Source: DASQBT01 sp049578545 (GTDB taxonomy: Bacteria > Pseudomonadota > Gammaproteobacteria > Burkholderiales > Thiobacillaceae). From it: a stretch of DNA of 15,673 bases. The notes beneath the pieces were generated by a model. The model was not told where the DNA came from, made no database searches, and worked only from the letters and a program-made list of their open reading frames with translations. The position numbers and the translations under genes are program-made. Numbering within the stretch: the first letter of the stretch is position 1; the number at the start of each line of letters is the position of its first letter. Positions 6,824-12,919 of this stretch are shown piece after piece. Where the stretch lies: NCBI GenBank assembly GCA_049578545.1, contig JBAUMF010000062.1:1-15673 (forward strand). The letters run 5' to 3'.

Positions 6824-7273
6824 TCAACGGCGATCGTACCCGCCAGGGCGGCCCATGTCGCCGGGACGGCCAACAGGAGGGGCCTCTTCCCGGTCTCTCT
6901 GTTCGAAGGTGATGTGCCGTTCGGCTTCAGCCGGACGCTGTTCCAAGCTGACCAGTTCATTCGGTCCCAGTCGGCCATCAGCCATGTAGCTGCGTTCCAG
7001 GTTGGCGATGGCCAGATGCTTGCGCAGAAGACCGACGGCCTCGCGCAAGGTCAGCTTGCCGCTCTCCATGCCGTTAAGGATGCGCTGCATCTGCTGGTCC
7101 TGACGTTGGTCCAGTTGCGCTGGACACAGTGCTGGGGTGGGCCAAAGAAGGAGATCAGGGCGGGTGATGTCGTTTTCTGCAATTGCGGCCGAAAGCATTG
7201 GCATGGTGCCACTGACACAACGAGCATGAGCCACATTGCCATACAGGAATGGCTCGATGGGACGCCAGTGCAT
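6824..7273 (-). CDS. Periplasmic-type helical protein, start uncertain
   Basis: The C-terminal 100 residues contain LDQRQDQQMQRILNGMESGK, LTLREAVGLLRKHLAIANLE, ADGRLGPNELVSLEQRPAEA and ERHITFEQRDRE. This is the repeated helix pattern of small exported proteobacterial proteins (Q/R-rich helix, SGxLT..E, ADGxLTPxE). Those proteins normally begin with a signal peptide. In this frame none is evident (start at 7273, or internal ATG at 7204 or 7198), while the neighbouring frame at about 7140-7240 encodes a signal-peptide-like MAMWLMLVVSVAPCQC. Either a frameshift has separated signal and body, or the start is internal. The tail is Gly/Arg/Pro-rich. Function unknown. Confidence 0.5.
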   Translation of the reverse strand: MHWRPIEPFLYGNVAHARCVSGTMPMLSAAIAENDITRPDLLLWPTPALCPAQLDQRQDQQMQRILNGMESGKLTLREAVGLLRKHLAIANLERSYMADGRLGPNELVSLEQRPAEAERHITFEQRDREEAPPVGRPGDMGRPGGYDRR

Positions 7274-7440
7274 TGGCTGGAGAAGGTTAGTGATGACCAG
7301 TACATGTCAGCTGTGGAGCGCGATTAGCTCTGCGCCTGGGCCCAAGAATCAATAACGAGACGGCAGGCCTCGTTTGTTAACCTGTAAGGTGGAAAACTCT
7401 CGCGGCTGACCGCCTCAGAAACAATGCAGAGAGGGTGAAC

Positions 7441-7584
7441 ATGGATACCAATCGGCTTGAGGCCTTCAGCGACGGCGTGTTTGCAATTGCAATAACGCTG
7501 CTCGTATTAGAAATCAAACTTCCTCATTCAGGCTCTGCACTGGGTAGAGAACTCCTAGACCTCTGGCCTTCCTATTTCGCCTAA
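7441..7584 (+). pseudogene. N-terminal stump of a TMEM175-family (DUF1211) channel protein
   Basis: A good ribosome site (AGAGGGTGAAC) precedes ATG 7441. The first 33 residues, MDTNRLEAFSDGVFAIAITL followed by LVLEIKLP, are the highly conserved first-helix signature (FSDGVFAIAITLLVLEI) of bacterial TMEM175 potassium channels. The frame ends after 47 residues at a TAA directly after LWPSYFA, where the family normally continues with the second helix. The downstream sequence in no frame continues the family convincingly. This is therefore a truncated gene; whether the 47-residue peptide is still made is unknown. Confidence 0.75.
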
Positions 7585-7760
7585 CTATCTAACACTTGGA
7601 CAACCCAGCGTTCGGTAGGCATTCCGGGCCTATGATTGGCCTGATCGAGACACTCGGTGGCGCCGCTCTGATAATTTGCGTAGCCAAAATGACTGAAAAC
7701 CATCTAAGCTGTCGTCACCGCCTCAATCGGTATTCATCATTCAACTCGCTGGAGAAGCTA

Positions 7761-8228
7761 ATGAAACTTTCACTCACTTTCATGACCCTGGTCGCTGGCC
7801 TCTTTGCATCAACCGTGGCGCTCGCACAAGCGCCCTCTGCTGTGCCTACGGGCTCAACGGGTATGTGCAAAGATGGCTCATACACGTCCAACCCGACGAA
7901 GAAAGGGGCATGTGCTGGTCACAAAGGCGTGAAGGATTGGTACGGTACTTCGGCAGCAACAGCAACCACGAAGGCCCAGCCTGCTGCATCAGTCCCGGCA
8001 CCTGCTGCCGCGCCAGCAAAGGCCGCGACTATGCCTGCAACTGCCAAGTCAGCACCTGCGGTGGGAGGCGGTTCCGGCCAGGTGTGGGTCAACAGCAGCT
8101 CAAAGGTCTATCACTGCCCTGGCACCAGATACTATGGGAAGACCAAGCAGGGCCAGTACATGACGGAAGCCGCTGCCATTGCGGCCGGCGACCATGCCGA
8201 TCACGGGAAACGCTGCTCTGGCCAATAA
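7761..8228 (+). CDS. Exported DUF3761-type protein
   Basis: The ATG at 7761 follows GGAGAAGCTA. The longer upstream frame from 7596 is rejected because it hides the signal peptide. The 155-residue product has a signal peptide (MKLSLTFMTLVAGLFASTVA, cleavage near ALAQA), then a DUF3761 unit at residues 35-61 (CKDGSYTSNPTKKGACAGHK, then GVKDWYG, two Cys). An Ala/Pro/Thr linker follows. The C-terminal domain at about 107-153 has VWVNSSSKVYHCPGTRYYGK, TKQGQYMTEAAAIAAG and HADHGKRCSG, also with two Cys. Both modules recur in small proteobacterial periplasmic proteins of unknown role. The C-terminal one resembles domains found beside nucleases. Function is not established. Confidence 0.8.
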   Translation: MKLSLTFMTLVAGLFASTVALAQAPSAVPTGSTGMCKDGSYTSNPTKKGACAGHKGVKDWYGTSAATATTKAQPAASVPAPAAAPAKAATMPATAKSAPAVGGGSGQVWVNSSSKVYHCPGTRYYGKTKQGQYMTEAAAIAAGDHADHGKRCSGQ

Positions 8229-8386
8229 TTCGGTCTAAGCCGGAGCCGATGCGGCGTGTTCAATTGCAGAGCACGCCGCGCAGGTTGTCTTTGATAACTT
8301 CCTTGTCATAAGGTCTGGCTTGTTTAGTTCGCCTACACTTGTATAGTCGTTGTGTTCACTCATCTCATTTTAAAAGGAGAAGAAAC

Positions 8387-8716
8387 ATGGGTCTTCTGGA
8401 TGGTCTTTTGGGTGGCGCCATCGGCGCCGAAATGGCAACCGTTGTGAATGGTTTGATTGAGAAGCATGGTGGCATCTCTGGAATCGTGTCGCAGTTTGAG
8501 CAGCAGGGGCTGGGCGATACTGTCCGTTCGTGGGTGGGCACCGGCGAAAACAAGCCCATCTCGCCCGACCAAGTTCATCAAGCCTTGGGCGCAGATGCCG
8601 TCAAGGAGATGGCCGCGAAGATGGGAATCGATCCGGATGCATTAGCCGCCAAGCTCGCTGAAGTCTTGCCCAAGGCTATCGACCATTTGACTCCCGGTGG
8701 CACCATAGCCGGCTGA
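8387..8716 (+). CDS. YidB-like protein (DUF937)
   Basis: The start at ATG 8387 has an AAAGGAGAAG ribosome site. The 109-residue product begins MGLLDGLLGGAIGAEM and continues LIEKHGGISGIVSQFEQQGL, GDTVRSWVGTGENKPISPDQ, VHQALG and a helical Ala-rich end TPGGTIAG. This is the standard order of the YidB/DUF937 family (about 110-135 residues). It is probably cytosolic or a small soluble bundle; the molecular role is unknown in this family. It appears monocistronic, converging on the terminator at 8823-8848. Confidence 0.85.
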   Translation: MGLLDGLLGGAIGAEMATVVNGLIEKHGGISGIVSQFEQQGLGDTVRSWVGTGENKPISPDQVHQALGADAVKEMAAKMGIDPDALAAKLAEVLPKAIDHLTPGGTIAG

Positions 8717-8822
8717 GAGCCATTGAAACGCGAGGGCGTGTCCCGATCTTAGTGTCGGAGTCCTGCATTCAAACATAGGCGTGCGAGTAATGGGACGTGT
8801 GTAGTTGCCCCTCAAACAAGGA

Positions 8823-8848
8823 AAGCCCTTGCCGTGAGGCAAGGGCTT
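8823..8848 (-). terminator. Intrinsic terminator (stem 11 bp)
   Basis: AAGCCCTTGCC (8823-8833) pairs perfectly with GGCAAGGGCTT (8838-8848) around a GTGA loop. On the minus strand it is followed by TTCCTTGTTTG, so it mainly serves the peptidoglycan-binding fragment to the right, and may also stop transcription from the YidB-like gene. Confidence 0.8.
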
Positions 8849-8868
8849 CAAGCGGTCAGGGAAAGCAA

Positions 8869-9003
8869 CTACTTGGGAGAAACGCCCAGCGCCTTGACGG
8901 TTTCCATGGTGAGGTAGCCATCTTCGGACAGACCCTTGGATTTTTGATAGGTGTCGACGGCAGCCATGGTTTGGTTGGTCAGGTTGGCGAGCCAACCAAT
9001 GTC
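8869..9003 (-). pseudogene. C-terminal fragment of a peptidoglycan-binding-domain protein
   Basis: The last 44 codons (NLTNQTMAAVDTYQKSKGLS, EDGYLTMETVKALGV) match the second half of a PG_binding_1 domain: x-T-x-x-A-V-x-x-Y/F-Q-x-x-x-G-L-x-x-D-G. The frame stays open to 9267, but upstream it is Arg/Cys-rich noise that runs into the dispersed repeat copy B. No start with a ribosome site precedes the domain, so the gene has lost its 5' part. The terminator just downstream is still intact. Confidence 0.6.
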
Positions 9004-9083
9004 TGGCCTCTTGCGTCCGCAATTGCGCTTGCAGCGGTCAGTCGACAAACGTGATGCGAATGTCGCCTTGGGGTCGCTACCGG

Positions 9084-9259
9084 GCAGTCGAAAGCGGCAA
9101 CAAGTGTGCTTGCCAGACCAAATCATTTCGGAAAGGGGTGGCTGACGGTCTGGGCTCCCCCTGATCGGGGAGGGTAGTCTTAGGGTTGGCGACCGCCCGT
9201 GATGCCGAGCACGGCGAATATTTTTGGGGTTCTGGCCGCAAATCCTTATACCCGGGAAG
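9084..9259 (+). repeat. Dispersed structured repeat, copy B
   Basis: Partner of copy A at 786-962, same orientation. Inverted repeats are clearer here. CCAGAC (9113-9118) pairs with GTCTGG (9148-9153). CTCCCC (9155-9160) pairs with GGGGAG (9167-9172). The shared blocks GGAGGGTAGTC, GGCGACCGCCC and GGTTCTGG then follow. Loops differ between copies while stems are kept, as expected for a folded RNA or hairpin-based mobile element. Confidence 0.65.
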
Positions 9260-9502
9260 GTGGACACCTAGGCATTGACTGGTTCAGGTGTGGCGTTACG
9301 GCATTAAAGTGCTAGGTCTACGAAGACACGACGGTACGGATGCACTCCGAGACATAGCTTGAACTTAGCCAATCCTTATAGCTTGGATTGATGTTGGTCG
9401 CGTTCGAGGCCGGGAGAATCTGCCGTACGGCCAAACATAGCACCGGCATAGCACCGAGGAAAATGCCTAGGTGGTGGTGATCCAATAAGCTATTGTTATT
9501 AT
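9260..9502. other. Gene-free flank between repeat copy B and the tRNA fragment
   Basis: No ORF, promoter or terminator could be supported. If the tRNA fragment is an attachment scar, this would be the original sequence downstream of the tRNA gene. Confidence 0.35.
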
Positions 9503-9547
9503 TGGTGCTGGTGACACGAGTCGAACGTGCGACCTACTGATTACGAA
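9503..9547 (-). other. 3' fragment of tRNA-Thr(CGU): probable attachment-site scar
   Basis: Read on the minus strand, these 45 nt form a tRNA 3' half. They comprise the anticodon loop TTCGTAA (anticodon CGU, Thr), stem TCAGT, a five-base variable loop, T stem GCACG/CGTGT around TTCGACT, acceptor strand CACCAGC, A, and encoded CCA ending at 9503. The 5' half (acceptor, D arm, 5' anticodon stem) is absent; bases beyond 9547 do not pair with the 3' stem. Break points inside the anticodon loop are typical crossover sites of tRNA-targeting integrases. By the usual geometry the element lies to the right (9548 onward) and the old chromosomal flank to the left. No integrase is in the window. Confidence 0.7.
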
Positions 9548-9712
9548 ACTGAGCCAATTTGTTAGGCAATTTATAAATCAACCACTTACAGCGCTTGCCA
9601 AAGTACAACCCAACGTCACACAGCCTTAATTCATACCAGCCCAGGCATGTCATGGCACAAATACGTCACAATGGTTCGAGTTGTGTACGGCTCGCCAACC
9701 CGGTCAAAACTG

Positions 9713-9737
9713 GGCACCCTTGGGCATTGAGGGTGCC
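9713..9737 (-). terminator. Probable terminator of the winged-helix/HNH gene
   Basis: GGCACCCT (9713-9720) pairs with AGGGTGCC (9730-9737) around a nine-base loop. The minus strand continues with CAGTTTTG, a short T run. It lies about 55 nt after the gene's stop. Confidence 0.6.
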
Positions 9738-9791
9738 GGTCGGTTAATGTTAACGCAAGGCAAGTCGTACATCGCATTTGGCGCGTTCGGC

Positions 9792-10523
9792 TTAATTGTC
9801 GGATTGGTCGTTATCGCTGACTCTTGTAAGTGCGTCCATGACGGGGCGGGCACCGCGACGGGAGTTGCAGTGAAGACAGGCTGTCGCGAGATTATCAAAA
9901 GAATTGTCTCCACCTTCGGAGACTGGTTGCAGGTGATCGAGCGTGGCCGAAAACCGAGTGAGTTGTTTGTGGCAGTAATGGCACTTGTATCCATCGCGCT
10001 CAAAAATCCGCAACCTATTCTCGGCTACGTTGTAAAAATCTGCTTCCTTTTTAACGTCAGGCGCCGACTTCGGCGGCTCGGGAACTGAAGCTCGAATAGC
10101 AGATACGCAAGTTGGTATCTCTTCGGGGAGTAAAACCCTGTAAAGAGTGCCTTCGCGGTTTGTATCTCCGGCCCCAACAATCATTCCCTTTTCCTCAAGG
10201 GCTTTGAGCGCTCCTTGAACTGTGCTGTACGCAAGAGATTCGGATTGGCCACTAGCCGACTTGATTACACCAGTCGTTAGACCGCGAGTGCTGACACGGC
10301 AGAATTGCTGTCCCGTTTGAAGAATGGAGCGGTCAAACATGTGCCAGTAGATAGCGGCTTCGTTGGGGAGCAACAGCGGCTGGAGAAAGCAAATAACGCT
10401 TGAGACGATGCCGGGAAGCTCAAGGGCATCGAAATTGTGTGCAAATTGCCGACCTTCATCGACATTCAGATCAAATGCAACTTCGTCAAGCAATTCTCGA
10501 ATCTTTTTGATGCGCTCGTCCAT
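9792..10523 (-). CDS. Winged-helix and HNH endonuclease domain protein
   Basis: The ATG at 10523 (MDERIKKIRELLDEV) is preceded by AGAGGTGAGG, preferred over the ATG 25 codons upstream. The product has 243 residues. Residues from about 40 to 145 are helical and end in a winged-helix-like segment with AAIYWHMFDRSIL, STVQGALKALEEKGMI and a beta hairpin TLYRVLLP, as in initiator or transcription-regulator folds. The C terminus is a complete HNH nuclease: CHYCHKQL, the catalytic region ATLDHLQPVSEGGDNSFDNL and CLHCNSRR, with two CxxC zinc knuckles. It is probably a sequence-guided nuclease of the mobile gene pool; defence, homing and element maintenance are all possible. It has its own terminator, and a hairpin lies 57-81 bp upstream of the start. 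Confidence 0.8.
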   Translation of the reverse strand: MDERIKKIRELLDEVAFDLNVDEGRQFAHNFDALELPGIVSSVICFLQPLLLPNEAAIYWHMFDRSILQTGQQFCRVSTRGLTTGVIKSASGQSESLAYSTVQGALKALEEKGMIVGAGDTNREGTLYRVLLPEEIPTCVSAIRASVPEPPKSAPDVKKEADFYNVAENRLRIFERDGYKCHYCHKQLTRFSATLDHLQPVSEGGDNSFDNLATACLHCNSRRGARPVMDALTRVSDNDQSDN

Positions 10524-10579
10524 CCTCACCTCTTTCAAAAAATGCTCAACCAAATTGCCTATTCTCAGTTTCTCGTCTA

Positions 10580-10604
10580 CCCCCCGTTCAAGTAACACGG
10601 GGGG
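10580..10604. promoter_or_regulatory. GC hairpin upstream of the winged-helix/HNH gene
   Basis: CCCCCCG (10580-10586) pairs with CGGGGGG (10598-10604) around an 11-base loop, 57-81 bp before the gene start. It may be an operator for autoregulation or a leader hairpin; it lacks a T tract for a terminator on the minus strand. Confidence 0.4.
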
Positions 10605-10672
10605 CTACGGATACATTGGATGAATTCTAGTGGTTTTTCGCAGCCCTTGATAATGGGTGGTGCGTGCGCTAG

Positions 10673-11901
10673 GGACGCGCTGAACAAATCAGCGATTCGA
10701 TGAAGACTGACCTACTTGGCTGAAATCTTTCAGTCCCGCCAATGACGCGGTCGAAATCTTGCGCCAGCCTATCCCGATTTAGGGTATTTCGAGGCTTCAT
10801 GTTGCTGATTTGCCCTTCTTCTGCCATCTCAGGACGCACCTTGGGCATGCAGCGCGAACAAGCGTCGCTTGGCAATGAGCAGATTGGCCAAGCCGAACAG
10901 CGTCAGCAGCTGCGACGTGTTCTTGGCCAGTCCGCGATAGCGGGCCTTCTTGTGCCCGAAGAGATTCTTGACGATGTGAAACGGGTGCTCGACCTTGGCG
11001 CGAACGCTGGCTTTGAGCTTCTCAATCCGTTCGCACAATCGCCCGCTCTCGGTATCCGGCAGCGCTCTGCGCTTACCGGGACGCAAGGCGACCTGCCAGC
11101 TTACCGTGCTGTTGCGGTTTTCCTCCCGCTTCTCAACACCTTGATAGCCTGCGTCACCGAAGGCCGTCTTCTCGGCACCGTGCAACAGCGCATGGGCTTG
11201 GGTGACATCACTCACATTGGCGGGGGTGGTCACCACCGTGTGGGTCAATCCAGACTCAGCATCGACACCTATGTGCGCCTTCATGCCGAAGTGCCACTGG
11301 TTGCCTTTCTTGGTCTGGTGCATCTCGGGGTCACGCTTCCCGTCCTGGTTCTTCGTCGAGGAAACCGCGGCAATGATCGTCGCATCGACCACCGTACCTT
11401 CCTTGAGCAGCAAGCCCTTCTGCGCCAAGTAGGTGTTAATGGCGGTAAAGATTCCCTGGGTCAAGCCGTGGCCTTCGAGCAACCGACGAAACTTGAGCAG
11501 CGTCGTGGCATCCGGCGCTGTCTCCCGATTCAGGTCAATGCCGATGAAGGCACGAACGGCCTGACTGTCGTAGATGGCATCTTCGGTTCCCTCGTCCGAA
11601 AGCCCGAAGCATTGCTGCGCAACGTACATCCGCAGCATCCGCTCTACCCCAATCGGCGGCCGGCCGCGGCCCTCGCCTTTGGGATAGAACGGCTCGACCT
11701 CCGTCACTAGCGCGGACCATGGAGTCACCGCGTCGATCTCACCAAGAAACCGATCACGCCGCGTCACCTTCTTCTTCGCGGCGTATTCAAGGTCCGAAAA
11801 GCTGCGTTGCATGATCCTCTTTCATTCAACATTCACCACGCTGATTCTCGCACTACATCGATCACTACAGCCCGTCGGTGCGGGAATAAATCAGCGCGTC
11901 C
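10673..11901 (-). mobile_element. Complete IS5-group insertion sequence, 1229 bp
   Basis: Both ends begin GGACGCGCTGA reading inward (10673 rightward and 11901 leftward). Flanking bases are CTAG on each side (10669-10672 and 11902-11905), a 4-bp duplication matching the CTAR preference of the IS5 group. It encloses one intact transposase gene. Size and end structure are normal, so the copy is recent and likely functional. Confidence 0.85.
10829..11812 (-). CDS. IS5-group transposase
   Basis: A full-length 327-residue DDE transposase starting at ATG 11812 with an AGAGGAT ribosome site. The N-terminal region (FSDLEYAAKKK, GRGRPPIGVERMLRMYVAQQ) is the usual DNA-binding part. The catalytic core shows Asp in VVDATIIAAVSS, Asp in TAFGDAGYQG, and Glu in VRAKVEHPFHIVKNLFGHKK, with the Tyr-Arg-Glu-Lys arrangement of the family. 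No frameshift or stop interrupts it. It cuts and joins the IS ends at 10673 and 11901. Confidence 0.93.
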   Translation of the reverse strand: MQRSFSDLEYAAKKKVTRRDRFLGEIDAVTPWSALVTEVEPFYPKGEGRGRPPIGVERMLRMYVAQQCFGLSDEGTEDAIYDSQAVRAFIGIDLNRETAPDATTLLKFRRLLEGHGLTQGIFTAINTYLAQKGLLLKEGTVVDATIIAAVSSTKNQDGKRDPEMHQTKKGNQWHFGMKAHIGVDAESGLTHTVVTTPANVSDVTQAHALLHGAEKTAFGDAGYQGVEKREENRNSTVSWQVALRPGKRRALPDTESGRLCERIEKLKASVRAKVEHPFHIVKNLFGHKKARYRGLAKNTSQLLTLFGLANLLIAKRRLFALHAQGAS

Positions 11902-12126
11902 CTAGCGTCCAGCGAGCTTGCCGGGGGTGCCCGCTAGGGCGCCCCCGGCAAGTTGCAAGCGGAATGCGCGCGCACAGGGTCCCATTTCAAGGGGCTGCGA
12001 AAAACCACTGAGCTCTTCTGGCATTCCTGCGCACGTATCGAACTATGTGCATAACGCCGGAAGCAGGGTTCAGGCAGACGTTACAGGAAGTCCACGAGAT
12101 GCGGTTGGGAGCGTGAGCATTACGAA

Positions 12127-12534
12127 CTACGCAGCCTTGATTTCTTCCAGCAAATCGGGATGCCGATCCAATACCTTGAGCAGTTTTACAAGCGCCAATG
12201 GCGGCTTCGTTTTGCCATTCTCATATCGAGAAAATGCGTTGACGCCACCACCGAATATTTCCGCTGCTTCACGCTGATCTAGGTGGAGTTTTTTACGCAC
12301 GCCAACGATGAATGACGGATCAACGATCGCGGCATTCACTTGCTTGTTGAATTCGAGCATCAAGGCACTGGTGCGCACAGACTCGCCCATGTCGAGAACG
12401 GCCTCGCCGCACGCCGGGCAATGGTCGCCGGTTACGGCCGGAATGGTCGTTTCTTCGCCCTTATACGTGTAGGACATGTCACGAGTGTCATGCAACAGTT
12501 CCGCTGCTCCGCAATTTGGGCATTTCATGGTCAT
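12127..12534 (-). CDS. mqsA: MqsA-family antitoxin
   Basis: A 135-residue two-domain antitoxin; the first ATG at 12534 overlaps the toxin stop in an ATGA junction, and a second ATG two codons later matches the usual family start MKCP. The N-terminal zinc domain has Cys5/Cys8 (CPNC) and Cys39/Cys42 (CPAC) and binds the toxin. The C-terminal XRE helix-turn-helix has RKKLHLDQREAAEIFGGGVN and AFSRYENGKTKPP, including the Asn and Arg that contact the operator in E. coli MqsA. Expected to neutralise MqsR and repress the operon through the palindrome at 12837-12851. All key residues are present. Confidence 0.93.
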   Translation of the reverse strand: MTMKCPNCGAAELLHDTRDMSYTYKGEETTIPAVTGDHCPACGEAVLDMGESVRTSALMLEFNKQVNAAIVDPSFIVGVRKKLHLDQREAAEIFGGGVNAFSRYENGKTKPPLALVKLLKVLDRHPDLLEEIKAA

Positions 12535-12827
12535 AGCTCCTTAAACGAAACGATGAGAACATCATCGACAACTGTCAATTTCACGTACACCTCGCCCGCA
12601 CTTGTGACGGGCCGATACACGTCCTGCCAAATCCTGTGATCAGCGTGTGTCGTCATGCTCTTATAAAAGTCCTTCGGCGTAAGTGACATAATGACCGCGA
12701 CAATCCCAGCAAAATCGAATCCCAAGGCCGCCGCGCCAACAAGCGCCGATTGAGTCGAGCGCACCTTGCCGGCTTTGATTAGGGCCTTGACGACCGGCAA
12801 TTTGCAGTGAGGGATGGCCTTTTCCAC
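12531..12827 (-). CDS. mqsR: MqsR-family mRNA interferase toxin
   Basis: A 98-residue product, exactly the length of E. coli MqsR, from a GTG start at 12827 (MEKAIPHCKL). The RelE-like fold signature DFYKSMTTHADHRIWQDVYR is conserved, and the active-site residues Lys56, Gln68 and Tyr81 known from E. coli align without gaps. The protein cleaves mRNA, preferentially at GCU in the E. coli enzyme. It is first in the operon, toxin before antitoxin, as is typical for mqsRA, and its stop overlaps the mqsA start. It looks intact, so the pair is probably active. Confidence 0.93.
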   Translation of the reverse strand: MEKAIPHCKLPVVKALIKAGKVRSTQSALVGAAALGFDFAGIVAVIMSLTPKDFYKSMTTHADHRIWQDVYRPVTSAGEVYVKLTVVDDVLIVSFKEL

Positions 12828-12836
12828 AAGCCATAA

Positions 12837-12851
12837 TAACCTAGTTGGTTA
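12837..12851. promoter_or_regulatory. MqsA operator-like palindrome
   Basis: TAACCTAGTTGGTTA lies 10 bp upstream of the mqsR start. It closely follows the MqsA box AACCT-N-AGGTT, with one deviation in the right half-site. A further AGGTTA half-site follows at 12863-12868. Autorepression of mqsRA is expected. Confidence 0.65.
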
Positions 12852-12919
12852 TATTTGGCAAGTAGGTTAATTTCGGACTTCTCTTGAGATGGACGTGCAG
12901 CCGGTCAGCGGAGGGAACC

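Larger units (their letters stand above)
10629..12009. mobile_element. Palindromic MITE-like element split by IS5
   Basis: Left piece 10629-10672 and right piece 11906-12009 are the two parts of one element of about 148 bp. Its ends are inverted repeats AGTGGTTTTTCGCAGCCC. The right copy continues CTTGAAATGGG, the left TTGATAATGGG. At its centre is a 16-bp stem, CTTGCCGGGGGTGCCC (11917-11932) with 11937-11952, loop GCTA, one wobble pair. With the IS removed at its CTAG site, the two arms fold into one long hairpin. No clear target duplication flanks the outer ends. It carries no gene, so a transposase elsewhere would have to mobilise it. Confidence 0.6.

Noticed and set aside
7579..7621. GCCTAAC...GTAGGC pattern resembling an integron attC core
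   Set aside because: Only the outer core bases match; no GTTRRRY partner, no internal L boxes and no series of similar sites between genes.
10742..11710. 322-codon plus-strand frame across the IS5 transposase
   Set aside because: It is antisense to an intact transposase with full DDE motifs and has no recognisable domain of its own.
10629..12009. Treating AGTGGTTTTT repeats as the ends of the IS5 element
   Set aside because: No target duplication flanks them, whereas GGACGCGCTGA ends with CTAG on both sides fit the IS5 group exactly.
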